NCBI RefSeq assembly: GCF_018613855.1
Contig: NZ_JAGGPK010000032.1
Coordinates: 1-52,569, forward strand
Length of the DNA: 52,569 nt
From: Arthrobacter sp. ISL-30
Lineage (GTDB): Bacteria; Actinomycetota; Actinomycetes; Actinomycetales; Micrococcaceae
Direction: 5' to 3'
Shown piece after piece: positions 33,637 to 42,216 of this stretch. Position numbers and translations under genes: made by a program. The notes below the pieces were generated by a model. That model saw nothing but the letters and a program-made list of their open reading frames with translations. It did no database searches and was not told where the DNA came from. Each line of letters opens with the position of its first letter. The stretch's first letter is position 1.

Positions 33637-33700
33637 AAGCGGAAGAAAGTTTCAGAGCGATCTTTCGACCGCAACCGATCACCGTGTACAGGGGTCCCAT

Positions 33701-34048
33701 ATGAGGGTTTGTTTCCGATCGTCGGTCCAGCCGGCACTGCTTGAGGAGTATCGACGGCGGCACGCTGCCGTCTGGCCCGAGATGCTCACCGCGCTCAGGG
33801 AGGCAGGCTGGAACAACTACTCGCTGTTCCTTGGCAGCGACGGACTGCTGATCGGCTACCTCGAATGCGATGACTTCGACGCCGCTAAGGCCCGCATGGC
33901 CCTCACTGACGTCAACGCCCGCTGGCAAGCGGAGATGGCTTTGCTCTTCCAGGACAGCGACGTCCCGCCGGATGAAGGGTTCACGATCCTTGAGGAAGTC
34001 TTCAACCTCGACGAGCAACTGGCCGCGGCCAACAGCCGCAACCACTGA
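33701..34048 (+). CDS. rhaM: L-rhamnose mutarotase
   Basis: A 115-residue dimeric alpha+beta-barrel enzyme that interconverts the alpha and beta anomers of L-rhamnose. The family opening RVCFRSSVQPALLEEYRRRH and AAVWPEMLTALREAGWNNYS contains the conserved histidine (H21, RRRHAAVWPE). AGGGG precedes the ATG at 33701. The typical length is 104-115. First gene of the rhamnose catabolic operon, 29 bp before rhaI. Confidence 0.93.
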   Translation: MRVCFRSSVQPALLEEYRRRHAAVWPEMLTALREAGWNNYSLFLGSDGLLIGYLECDDFDAAKARMALTDVNARWQAEMALLFQDSDVPPDEGFTILEEVFNLDEQLAAANSRNH

Positions 34049-34077
34049 CACTGCCTTATACCGAAGAAAGAAACATC

Positions 34078-35256
34078 ATGAACAACATAGAAACGGCGCT
34101 CAGCCGGCTTTCGGAGCTTGCCATTGAAGTTCCGTCCTGGGCATACGGCAATTCGGGGACGCGCTTCAAGGTGTTCGGCACGCCCGGTACTCCACGGACT
34201 GTCCAGGAGAAGCTGGCGGATGCGGCCAAGGTCCACGAGCTGACGGGACTGGCGCCGACGGTGGCGCTGCACATTCCATGGGACAAGGTGGATGACTACG
34301 CGGCACTGCGGGAGTATGCGGACGGACTGGGCGTGGGCCTGGGCACCATCAACTCGAACACCTTCCAGGACGACGAGTACAAGTTCGGCTCCCTGACGTC
34401 GTCGGACGAGTCAGTGCGCCGCCGGGCGATCGACCACCACTTCGAGTGCATCGACATCATGCACCAGACCGGTTCCCGGGACCTGAAGATCTGGCTGGCC
34501 GACGGCACCAACTACCCCGGCCAGGATGACCTCCGGGGCCGGCAGGACCGTCTGGCCGAGTCGCTTCAGGAGATCTACGCGCGCCTCGGCGAAGACCAGC
34601 GCCTTGTCCTGGAGTACAAGTTCTTTGAGCCGGCGTTTTATCACACCGATGTTCCGGACTGGGGGACCTCATACGCGCAGACCCTTGCCCTGGGCGAGAA
34701 GGCCTTTGTGTGCCTGGATACCGGCCACCACGCCCCCGGCACCAACATCGAATTCATCGTGATGCAGCTCCTGCGCCTGGGCAAGCTGGGGTCCTTCGAC
34801 TTCAACTCACGCTTCTATGCGGATGACGACCTGATCGTCGGGGCAGCGGATCCGTTCCAGCTGTTCCGCATCATGTACGAGGTCATCCGGGGCGGGGGCT
34901 TCGGCAAGTCGTCAGGCAAGGAGTCCGGCGTCGCGCTGATGCTTGACCAGTGCCACAACCTGGAGGAGAAGATCCCGGGCCAGATCCGCTCGGTGCTGAA
35001 CGTGCAGGAAATGACTGCCCGTGCACTGCTTGTGGACACGGCCGCGCTCTCGGAGGCGCAGCGCTCGGGGGACGTGCTGGCCGCGCACGGCATCTTCAAC
35101 GATGCCTTCTACACCGACGTCCGCCCGGTCCTGGCCGAGTGGCGCGAATCCCGGGGCCTCCCGGCCGACCCGCTCGCCGCCTACAAGGCCAGCGGCTACC
35201 AGAAGAAGATCAACGAGGACCGCGTGGGCGGCCAGCAAGCCGGATGGGGCGCGTAG
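34078..35256 (+). CDS. rhaI: L-rhamnose isomerase (RhaI type)
   Basis: A 392-residue enzyme of the xylose-isomerase-like TIM-barrel type found in actinobacteria, rhizobia and Pseudomonas stutzeri, distinct from E. coli RhaA. It converts L-rhamnose to L-rhamnulose. Metal-binding and active-site segments seen are ALHIPWDKVDDY, DGTNYPGQDDLRGRQDR, LVLEYKFFEPAFYHTDVPDW and DTGHHAPGTNIEF. It lies between rhaM and the aldolase fusion gene, 4 bp from the latter, so all are probably in one transcript. Confidence 0.93.
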   Translation: MNNIETALSRLSELAIEVPSWAYGNSGTRFKVFGTPGTPRTVQEKLADAAKVHELTGLAPTVALHIPWDKVDDYAALREYADGLGVGLGTINSNTFQDDEYKFGSLTSSDESVRRRAIDHHFECIDIMHQTGSRDLKIWLADGTNYPGQDDLRGRQDRLAESLQEIYARLGEDQRLVLEYKFFEPAFYHTDVPDWGTSYAQTLALGEKAFVCLDTGHHAPGTNIEFIVMQLLRLGKLGSFDFNSRFYADDDLIVGAADPFQLFRIMYEVIRGGGFGKSSGKESGVALMLDQCHNLEEKIPGQIRSVLNVQEMTARALLVDTAALSEAQRSGDVLAAHGIFNDAFYTDVRPVLAEWRESRGLPADPLAAYKASGYQKKINEDRVGGQQAGWGA

Positions 35257-35260
35257 AGCT

Positions 35261-37321
35261 ATGAACACGGAAACCAACAACACCGCAGGCAACAAGACGG
35301 TTCAGGACCTGATCACCCGCTCCAACCGCCTCGGCGCAGACAAGCGCAACACGAACTTCGCCGGAGGCAACACCTCGGCCAAGGGCACCGAGAAGGATCC
35401 CGTCACCGGCGAAGACGTCCAGCTCCTGTGGGTCAAGGGCTCCGGCGGCGACCTGGGCACGCTGAAGGCCGAGAACCTCGCCGTGCTCCGCCTGGACCGG
35501 CTACAGGCACTGAAGAACGTCTACCCCGGCGTCGAACGTGAAGACGAAATGGTGGCCGCCTTCGACTACTGCCTGCATGGCAAGGGCGGTGCCGCCCCGT
35601 CGATCGACACGGCCATGCACGGACTGGTGGATGCGGCGCATGTGGACCACCTGCACCCGGATTCGGGCATTGCCATCGCGACGGCGGTGGACGGCGAAGC
35701 CCTGACGTCCAAGGTGTTCGGCGAGAAGGTCGTGTGGGTGCCTTGGCGCCGCCCGGGCTTCCAGCTGGGCCTGGACATCGCGGCCATCAAGGAAGCCAAC
35801 CCGCAGGCCACCGGCACGATCCTCGGCGGCCACGGCATCACCGCCTGGGGCGCGACGAGCGAAGAGGCCGAGGCCAACTCCCTGTGGATCATCGATACTG
35901 CCGAGAAGTTCATCGCCGAGAACGGCAAGGCCGAGCCCTTCGGCGCCAAGATTCCCGGCTATGCCGCCCTCCCCGAGGCTGAAAGGAAGGCCAAGGCCGC
36001 CGCGCTGGCCGCCGTCATTCGCGGTCTTGCCTCCACGGACAAGCCGCAGGTGGGCCATTTCAGCGACGACGACAGGGTCCTGGAATTCCTCGAAGGCGTC
36101 GAGCACCCCCGGCTCGGGGCATTGGGCACCTCCTGCCCTGACCACTTCCTCCGCACCAAGGTCAAGCCCCTGGTCCTGGACCTGCCCGCCGACGCCTCGA
36201 TCGAGGACTCGGTGGCCCGTTTGAAGGAACTGCACGCGGCCTACCGCGAGGACTACCAGGCCTACTACGACCGCCACGCGACGCCGGAGAGCCCAGCCAT
36301 CCGCGGCGCTGACCCTGCAATTGTGCTGGTGCCAGGTGTGGGCATGTTCTCTTATGGCAAGGACAAGCAGACCGCCCGCGTGGCTGGCGAATTCTACCTC
36401 AACGCCATCAACGTCATGCGCGGCGCCGAGGCGATCTCCTCCTACGCCCCGATCGAGGAATCCGAGAAGTTCCGCATCGAGTACTGGGCCCTTGAGGAAG
36501 CCAAGCTGGCCCGCATGCCCAAGCCGAAGTCCCACGCCACCCGCATCGCCCTGGTGACCGGCGCGGCGTCGGGCATTGGCAAGGCCATCGCCACCCGCCT
36601 CGCCGCCGAAGGTGCCTGCGTAGCCATCGCAGACCTGAACCTGGAGAATGCCCAGGCCGTGGCCGAGGAACTCGGCGGCGCGGATGTCGCCGTCGGCGTC
36701 CAGGCCGACGTGACCGACGAAGCCCAGGTCCAGGCAGCCATCGACGCCGCCGTGCTCGCCTTTGGCGGGCTGGACCTGATCGTAAACAACGCCGGGCTGT
36801 CCATCTCCAAGCCGCTCCTGGAAACCACCGAGAAAGACTGGGACCTGCAGCACGACGTCATGGCCAAGGGATCCTTCCTGGTGTCCAAGGCCGCGGCGAA
36901 GGTCCTCATCGACCAGGGCCTTGGCGGGGACATCATCTACATCTCCTCCAAGAACTCCGTGTTCGCCGGTCCAAACAACATCGCCTACTCCGCCACCAAG
37001 GCGGACCAGGCCCATCAGGTGCGCCTGCTTGCCGCCGAACTGGGGGAGTACGGCGTCCGCGTCAACGGCATCAACCCCGACGGCGTGGTCCGCGGCTCCG
37101 GCATCTTCGCCGGCGGCTGGGGCGCCAAGCGCGCTGCGGTCTACGGCGTCGACGAGCAGGAACTGGGCAAGTACTACGCCCAGCGCACACTGCTCAAGCG
37201 CGAGGTTCTGCCCGAACACGTGGCCAGCGCCGCCGCGGTACTGACCAGCAACGAACTGTCCCACACCACCGGCCTGCACATCCCCGTGGACGCCGGGGTC
37301 GCGGCCGCCTTCCTCCGATGA
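35261..37321 (+). CDS. rhaEW: Bifunctional rhamnulose-1-phosphate aldolase / lactaldehyde dehydrogenase
   Basis: A 686-residue fusion. Residues about 1-425 are a class II (zinc) aldolase (FAGGNTSAKG, HVDHLHPDSGIA, ILGGHGITAWG) that splits L-rhamnulose 1-phosphate into dihydroxyacetone phosphate and L-lactaldehyde. The rest is a short-chain dehydrogenase (RIALVTGAASGIGKAIA; NNAG; catalytic ISSKNS and YSATK) that oxidises the lactaldehyde to lactate. This architecture is known in Bacillus (YuxG/RhaEW), actinobacteria and rhizobia. The ATG at 35261 follows the rhaI stop by 4 bp, and the last four bases overlap the rhaB start (ATGA). Confidence 0.94.
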   Translation: MNTETNNTAGNKTVQDLITRSNRLGADKRNTNFAGGNTSAKGTEKDPVTGEDVQLLWVKGSGGDLGTLKAENLAVLRLDRLQALKNVYPGVEREDEMVAAFDYCLHGKGGAAPSIDTAMHGLVDAAHVDHLHPDSGIAIATAVDGEALTSKVFGEKVVWVPWRRPGFQLGLDIAAIKEANPQATGTILGGHGITAWGATSEEAEANSLWIIDTAEKFIAENGKAEPFGAKIPGYAALPEAERKAKAAALAAVIRGLASTDKPQVGHFSDDDRVLEFLEGVEHPRLGALGTSCPDHFLRTKVKPLVLDLPADASIEDSVARLKELHAAYREDYQAYYDRHATPESPAIRGADPAIVLVPGVGMFSYGKDKQTARVAGEFYLNAINVMRGAEAISSYAPIEESEKFRIEYWALEEAKLARMPKPKSHATRIALVTGAASGIGKAIATRLAAEGACVAIADLNLENAQAVAEELGGADVAVGVQADVTDEAQVQAAIDAAVLAFGGLDLIVNNAGLSISKPLLETTEKDWDLQHDVMAKGSFLVSKAAAKVLIDQGLGGDIIYISSKNSVFAGPNNIAYSATKADQAHQVRLLAAELGEYGVRVNGINPDGVVRGSGIFAGGWGAKRAAVYGVDEQELGKYYAQRTLLKREVLPEHVASAAAVLTSNELSHTTGLHIPVDAGVAAAFLR

Positions 37322-38796
37322 GCACTGTCTTCGCCGCCGTCGATATTGGCGCATCCTCCGGCCGCGTCATGCTCGGCCGCGTGGGGGCCGGCGGAGTGTC
37401 GCTCGAAACGGTGCATCGCTTCCCGAACGGGGTGGGGGAGCTCGACGGCGGCCTCCGCTGGGACTTCGAGGCTCTGTACGCGGAGGTGCTGAAGGGCCTC
37501 GAGGCTGCCGCAACCACGGCCGCCGTCGACGGTGAGTCGATCACGAGCATCGGGATCGACACCTGGGCCGTGGACTACGGCCTGGTCAACGCCGCCGGAG
37601 AACTGATCGCGCAGCCCTACAGTTACCGGGACGAGCGCAGCCGTGCCGCCGTCGCGAAGGTTCACATGCTCCTGGACGAGCAACGCCTCTACGCCACCAC
37701 GGGGTTGCAGTTCCTGCAGTTCAACACCATCTATCAGCTGGCCACCGAGCCCGAGCTGGAGGGGCTGCAGGCACTGCTGATCCCTGACCTGATCGCCTTC
37801 AGGCTGACTGGCCAGCGCCGGACCGAAGCTACCAACGCCTCCACGACGGGCTTGTTCGACGCAGTGGCGGGGGAGTGGGCCACCGAGTTCTTCAAGCCTT
37901 TGGGGCTTCCGCGGAAGCTGTTCCCGCCCTTGATCCAGCCCGGCGAAACCATTGGCACAGTGCTTCCGGAGGTAGCGAAGGCCACCGGGCTGCCTGCCAC
38001 CACCCCGGTGGTGGCCGTCGGCTCGCACGACACCGCCTCCGCTGTCGCCGCAGTTCCGGCAGAGCAGGAAGACTTCGCCTACATTTCCTCGGGCACCTGG
38101 TCGCTGGTGGGCCTGGAGCTGAGCCATCCCGTCCTGACTGAGACCAGCCGCCTGGCGAACTTCACCAATGAACGCGGCGTGGACGGCACCATCCGGTACC
38201 TGCGCAATGTTGGCGGCCTGTGGCTGCTGAGTGAATGCCAGCGCACCTGGGCCGAGGAAGGCTACTCCCCATCGCTGGCCAATCTGCTTGAAGCCGCGGC
38301 GGAGCTTCCTCCCGGCGGCCCGCAGGTCAACGCCGACGATCCCGCGTTCACCGCGCCGGGGAACATGCCGTCCCGGATCAGGGCCGCGGCTCGCGCCACC
38401 GGTACCCTCCTTCCGGAGCGCGCCGCCAGTGTGGTCCGCTGCATTCTGGACAGCCTCGCCGCCGGTTACGCCCGCACTATTGCCGACGCCGAACGCCTCA
38501 CCGACCGCCGCGTCAGTGTCGTACACATTGTCGGCGGCGGCTCGCAGAACCGGCTGCTGTGCCAGCTCACGGCGAATGCCACGGGCAAGACTGTCATTGC
38601 CGGACCCGTCGAGGCCACCGCCCTGGGCAACGTCCTGGTCCAGGCTCGGGCAGCCGGTGCTGTCAGCGGCGGCCTGGCCGAATTGCGCCAACTCGTTGCT
38701 GCTGGTGTCGGCCTGGAAAGCTACGAGCCGGCAGCGGACCAGCAGCATATCCGAGTAGGCGTCCTGCAAGCCAGCGGCGCAGGCAAACACTCCTGA
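37318..38796 (+). CDS. rhaB: Rhamnulokinase
   Basis: A 492-residue FGGY-family sugar kinase that phosphorylates L-rhamnulose at O1. The N-terminal phosphate loop is AAVDIGASSGRVMLGRV; IGIDTWAVDYGLV and GSHDTASAVAAVP are rhamnulokinase signatures, and VHIVGGGSQNRLLCQLTANA is the adenosine motif. The ATG overlaps the rhaEW stop by four bases and its TGA shares one base with an ATG leading into the lutA fragment, so the whole operon is translationally linked. Confidence 0.95.
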   Translation: MSTVFAAVDIGASSGRVMLGRVGAGGVSLETVHRFPNGVGELDGGLRWDFEALYAEVLKGLEAAATTAAVDGESITSIGIDTWAVDYGLVNAAGELIAQPYSYRDERSRAAVAKVHMLLDEQRLYATTGLQFLQFNTIYQLATEPELEGLQALLIPDLIAFRLTGQRRTEATNASTTGLFDAVAGEWATEFFKPLGLPRKLFPPLIQPGETIGTVLPEVAKATGLPATTPVVAVGSHDTASAVAAVPAEQEDFAYISSGTWSLVGLELSHPVLTETSRLANFTNERGVDGTIRYLRNVGGLWLLSECQRTWAEEGYSPSLANLLEAAAELPPGGPQVNADDPAFTAPGNMPSRIRAAARATGTLLPERAASVVRCILDSLAAGYARTIADAERLTDRRVSVVHIVGGGSQNRLLCQLTANATGKTVIAGPVEATALGNVLVQARAAGAVSGGLAELRQLVAAGVGLESYEPAADQQHIRVGVLQASGAGKHS

Positions 38797-38813
38797 TGCC
38801 AGGAACGACACCA

Positions 38814-39203
38814 ATGAGAATCGCTTTCGCCACGTGCATTGTGGACGCCATGTTGCCCCGTGCCGCGCAGGCCACCGTCTCGATGCTGGAGCGGCTGGGG
38901 CACGAGGTGGTCTTTCCCCGCGCCCAGGCCTGCTGCGGGCAGCTGCCTGAAAACAGCGGCTACTTCGACGACGCCGTACCCGTGGTGGCCAACCACGTGC
39001 GGGCCTTCGAGGCGGAGGAGTACGACGTCGCCGTCGCACCTTCCGGATCCTGCGTCGCCTCTGTGCAGCACGAGCACCCGATGATCGCACGGCGCGCAGG
39101 TGACACAGCGCTCGAGGAGCGGGCGGTCGCCGTCGGAAAGAAAACGTGTGAACTGTCCGAACTGCTGGTGGACGTGCTGGGCGTTACCAACGTCAGGGAG
39201 TGA
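38814..39203 (+). pseudogene. lutA: LutA-like CCG-domain protein, C-terminal half missing
   Basis: The 129 residues match the first half of LutA/YkgE, a subunit of the L-lactate oxidation complex LutABC. The opening MRIAFATCIVDAMLPRAAQA, the first CCG motif (QACCGQLPENSGY) and SGSCVASVQHEHP are all present. It stops after LVDVLGVTNVRE, where full-length LutA (about 240 residues) goes on to a second cysteine motif. lutB and lutC do not follow. An in-frame ATG at 38796, overlapping the rhaB stop, is an alternative start. Lactate is the product of the upstream dehydrogenase, so the association is logical. One CCG motif alone is unlikely to bind the full iron-sulfur cluster. Confidence 0.85.
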
Positions 39204-39274
39204 GATAAGCTCGCTCCAATCCAGCCCCCACGCCTCCAAACCGCCAGCATCCAACCCTCACACCGGAACGGACT

Positions 39275-40285
39275 ATGCCACTCTTTGACCTGGATCTCGC
39301 CCAGCTTCGCACCTACAACTCGCCGGTGACGACGCCGGACGACTTCACTCAGTTCTGGGACCGCACCATCGCCGACGTGCGCAGCCATGCCCTGGATGCC
39401 CGCTTCGAACTGGCGGACAACTACCTGAGCGTCATCGACACCTTCGATGTCACGTTTGCCGGCTATGGCGGAGCGCCGATCAAGGGCTGGCTGCACCTCC
39501 CGGCGCACTGGGATGAAGCCTCGCTGCTGCCGGTCGTCGTCGAATACGTCGGCTATTCCGGCGGCCGCGGCCTGGTCAACCAGAATACTCGCTGGGCGCA
39601 GGCCGGCTACGCGCATTTCATCATGGACACTCGCGGCCAGGGCTACGGCGGCGTGCTGGGGGAGACCCCGGATCCACACCCTTCGGCAGGGGGCGTAGCC
39701 TACGCCGGACTCATGACCCGCGGTGCCGACAGCCGCGAGGACTACTACTACCGCCGGGTGTACGTGGATGCCTTCCGCGCCGTCGAAGCCGCCCAGTCCC
39801 ATCCCGCCGTCGATGCGTCCAGGGTGATCATCACCGGAATCAGCCAGGGCGGCGGCATCACCGTCGCGGTCGCAGGCCTTGCGGCCGGAAGGCTCGACGG
39901 CGTCGTGGCGGCACTTCCCGACGTCCCCTTCCTGCAGGACTTTCCCCGCGCCATCGACATCACGCCCCGCGGCCCCTACCCGGAAATCGCCGCGTTCCTC
40001 GGCCGCCACCGGGAGAAGTACGAGCCCATGCTGGCCGTGCTGAACTATTTCGACGGCGTGAACCTCGGCAAAGCGGCCAGCGCCCCGGCACTGTTCTCGG
40101 CGGCGCAGATGGATGACATCTGCCCGCCATCCACCGTCTTCGCAAGCTTCAACTCCTACGGAACCGGAAGTGCCGGAGGGGCCTCGAAGGATATCGAGGT
40201 GTACCGCTTCAACAACCACGAAGGCGGCCAGGAACACCACTGGATCCGCCAGTTGGAGTACCTTCGGAAGCTGCTGGAGGGCTAG
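39275..40285 (+). CDS. Acetyl xylan esterase / cephalosporin-C deacetylase family (AXE1)
   Basis: A 336-residue alpha/beta hydrolase of carbohydrate esterase family 7. Nucleophile S190 lies in GISQGGG; D280 or D281 (AQMDDICPPST) and H315 (FNNHEGGQEHH) complete the triad; RGQGY is the family motif near residue 120. There is no signal peptide, so it would act on short imported acetylated oligosaccharides. It lies 71 bp after the lutA fragment with only a weak ribosome site and is followed by a terminator. It adds a second deacetylase to the region besides the rhamnogalacturonan acetylesterase. Confidence 0.9.
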   Translation: MPLFDLDLAQLRTYNSPVTTPDDFTQFWDRTIADVRSHALDARFELADNYLSVIDTFDVTFAGYGGAPIKGWLHLPAHWDEASLLPVVVEYVGYSGGRGLVNQNTRWAQAGYAHFIMDTRGQGYGGVLGETPDPHPSAGGVAYAGLMTRGADSREDYYYRRVYVDAFRAVEAAQSHPAVDASRVIITGISQGGGITVAVAGLAAGRLDGVVAALPDVPFLQDFPRAIDITPRGPYPEIAAFLGRHREKYEPMLAVLNYFDGVNLGKAASAPALFSAAQMDDICPPSTVFASFNSYGTGSAGGASKDIEVYRFNNHEGGQEHHWIRQLEYLRKLLEG

Positions 40286-40300
40286 GAGGCAGGGGATGCC

Positions 40301-40323
40301 CGGGGTCCACAGACTGGACCCCG
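40301..40323 (+). terminator. Terminator after the esterase gene
   Basis: CGGGGTCC and GGACCCCG form a perfect 8-bp stem around a 7-base loop, followed by ATTTGG. It separates the rhamnose/esterase genes from the aromatic leader region. Confidence 0.65.
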
Positions 40324-40362
40324 ATTTGGCGCACTGCGAAAGCTGCGGCTAAGGTATGGCCT

Positions 40363-40422
40363 ATGACTAACCGTTGGTATGCGTATTTTTCGTTGGCTCT
40401 GGAGGGGCCCGCGTCTAACTGA
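40363..40422 (+). CDS. Aromatic leader peptide (W-Y-A-Y-F) of the DAHP synthase gene
   Basis: A 19-codon frame, MTNRWYAYFSLALEGPASN, with consecutive Trp, Tyr, Ala, Tyr and Phe codons at positions 5-9. AAGG (40351-40354) lies 8 bp upstream of the ATG. The 3' part of the frame overlaps the first arm of a hairpin (40392-40401). All three aromatic end products of the pathway are represented, as expected for a ribosome-mediated attenuator controlling DAHP synthase. Leader peptides of this kind are known before aromatic biosynthesis genes in actinobacteria. The frame, spacing and structures are directly visible; regulation itself is inferred. Confidence 0.82.
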   Translation: MTNRWYAYFSLALEGPASN

Positions 40423-40475
40423 CACGCATCCAACTTTCCTTCAGAGCCAACAGGGCAGAGATCATTCTCTGCCCT
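40392..40475 (+). promoter_or_regulatory. Attenuator hairpins upstream of DAHP synthase
   Basis: Two perfect stems lie in tandem: GTTGGCTCTG (40392-40401) with CAGAGCCAAC (40442-40451), and AGGGCAGAGA (40452-40461) with TCTCTGCCCT (40466-40475, loop TCAT). The 5' arm of the first stem lies inside the leader peptide codons just after W-Y-A-Y-F, so a stalled or advancing ribosome would decide whether it forms. The stems abut without overlapping, and no strong T-run follows the second stem, so the terminator form is not a textbook one. Confidence 0.72.
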
Positions 40476-40535
40476 TCGCCGTATCCAGGCGGGTTCTGAT
40501 CGGGCCCGCTCCATTCCCGGAACAGGACCCAATCC

Positions 40536-41678
40536 ATGACCAGCACCACTGCAGACGTCAACTCGAGCATCGACTCATCAGCGCCCGCCGCCCGCGCTTC
40601 CACCTCCAACCTCCGCGTCAGCCGCTTTGAGCCCCTGCCCACTCCCGGCGAAATGATCGACGAGCTTCCCCTGACCGATGCCGCGGCGTCCGTCGTCGAG
40701 CGTGGCCGCGACGAGGTACGGGCCATCATGGACGGTGTGGACGACCGCCTCCTGGTTATTGTCGGTCCGTGTTCCATCCACGACCCCAAGGCGGGCCTGG
40801 AATACGCCCGGAGGCTGGTGAGCCAGGCCGAGAAGCACAAGGAAGACCTGCTGGTGGTCATGCGCACGTACTTCGAGAAGCCGCGCACTACCGTGGGCTG
40901 GAAGGGCCTCATCAACGATCCCCACCTCGACGGCAGCCACGACATCGCGGGCGGCCTGCGGGCAGCGCGCGGGTTCCTGCAGCAGGTCACAGCACTGGGA
41001 CTGCCCACAGCCACGGAATTCCTCGAGCCCATCAGCCCCCAGTACATGGCAGACGTCGTCTCCTGGGGTGCGATTGGTGCGCGGACCACAGAAAGCCAGA
41101 TCCACCGGCAGCTGGCCTCCGGCCTTTCCATGCCGATCGGCTTCAAGAACGGCACCGACGGCGACCTCCAGGTGGCCATCGACGCTTGCGGTGCCGCTGC
41201 CGCCAGCCAGGCCTTCCTAGGCATCGACAGCGACGGCAAGGCGGCGCTCGTGGAGACTGCGGGCAACCCCGACACGCACGTGATCCTGCGGGGCGGACGC
41301 AAGGGACCGAACTACTCCGCAGGCGAGGTTGCCGAGGCCTCCGCCAAGCTTGCCGACAAGGGCCTTAACCCTTGGCTAATCGTCGATGCCAGCCACGCCA
41401 ACAGCGGCAAGAGCCACCACCGCCAGGCGGAAGTGGCCCTCGAAATCGGGGCGCAGCTCGAGGCGGACCCGGCATCGCCGATCGCCGGCGTGATGCTGGA
41501 GAGCTTCCTCGTGGGCGGAGCCCAGAACCTGGACGTGGAGCAGCATGCCGCAGGGAAGGACCAGCTGGTCTACGGCCAAAGTGTCACGGACGCCTGCATG
41601 GAATGGGACGTTACGGTCTCCGTCCTGGACCAGCTGGCCGCCTCAGCCCGTAAGCGCCGCACGGCTGAGCCGGCCTAG
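40536..41678 (+). CDS. aroG: 3-deoxy-7-phosphoheptulonate (DAHP) synthase, class I
   Basis: A 380-residue class I (AroF/G/H-type) DAHP synthase, the first enzyme of the shikimate pathway, joining phosphoenolpyruvate and erythrose 4-phosphate. Signatures are LLVIVGPCSIHDPKAGLEYA, MRTYFEKPRTTVGWKGLIND, SQIHRQLASGLSMPIGFKNG and LIVDASHANSGKSHH, which contain the PEP- and metal-binding residues. A polar N-terminal extension of about 30 residues precedes the core. It is monocistronic, with an aromatic leader peptide and hairpins 114-173 bp upstream. Which aromatic amino acid feeds back on the enzyme cannot be told. Confidence 0.93.
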   Translation: MTSTTADVNSSIDSSAPAARASTSNLRVSRFEPLPTPGEMIDELPLTDAAASVVERGRDEVRAIMDGVDDRLLVIVGPCSIHDPKAGLEYARRLVSQAEKHKEDLLVVMRTYFEKPRTTVGWKGLINDPHLDGSHDIAGGLRAARGFLQQVTALGLPTATEFLEPISPQYMADVVSWGAIGARTTESQIHRQLASGLSMPIGFKNGTDGDLQVAIDACGAAAASQAFLGIDSDGKAALVETAGNPDTHVILRGGRKGPNYSAGEVAEASAKLADKGLNPWLIVDASHANSGKSHHRQAEVALEIGAQLEADPASPIAGVMLESFLVGGAQNLDVEQHAAGKDQLVYGQSVTDACMEWDVTVSVLDQLAASARKRRTAEPA

Positions 41679-41829
41679 GCGGGCAGTTGCAGGGGAGACT
41701 TTCACAACAGCCACATCTGCATCTAGAGTATCTAGCACATGGTTGTTTGATGGCTCAGCATCGGCACACCGCTCGCAGTAACCATGGGGGAAAGCCGTTT
41801 ACTAAGCCGTAAGCAAAGGAATAAGGGAA

Positions 41830-42042
41830 ATGTCCGCAGAGACTAACTTCTCGAATGCGCGCTTCTTGACTGTGGCCGAGGTGGCCGAAGTCCTGCGCGT
41901 TTCCAAAATGACCGTGTACCGTCTCGTCCACTCCGGAGAACTGCCGGCCGTGCGTTTTGGCCGTTCATACCGGGTACCCGAGCAGGCCGTCGAGCAGTAC
42001 CTCAAGGGGGCTGTGGTGGAGGGCCAGTCGGACACCGCTTAG
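41830..42042 (+). CDS. Excisionase-type helix-turn-helix DNA-binding protein
   Basis: A 70-residue MerR/excisionase-like winged-helix protein (FLTVAEVAEVLRVSKMTVYR, LVHSGELPAVRFGRSYRVPE). Despite the excisionase label it is a core actinobacterial gene: its neighbour is the bS22 gene, the same pair as Rv0500A-Rv0500B in Mycobacterium tuberculosis. It probably acts as a transcription factor. AAAGGAATAAGGGAA precedes the ATG. No phage genes are near. Confidence 0.88.
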   Translation: MSAETNFSNARFLTVAEVAEVLRVSKMTVYRLVHSGELPAVRFGRSYRVPEQAVEQYLKGAVVEGQSDTA

Positions 42043-42216
42043 GGAGCTGACCGCCCGTTCCAAGGACCATGGTGGTCAAACGTGGCCCGGGATAGGCGTT
42101 ACCCTGTTAAGGATCGTTTTACGTCATTGTAAGAATCTGTCAGTTGTTCTGTCTGCTGCTCTGTCCGCGGACTTTCCCCAACAGACAGGAACTTCATCTA
42201 GTTGTGAGGAACTTTC

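Noticed and set aside
35501..39090. Long minus-strand open frames (617 and 638 codons) opposite rhaEW and rhaB
   Set aside because: They are antisense shadows of strongly conserved genes. High GC keeps the opposite frames free of stops, and the translations are low-complexity and match no family.
41830..42042. Excisionase-like gene as evidence of a prophage
   Set aside because: No integrase or phage genes nearby, and the pairing with bS22 is a conserved core arrangement.
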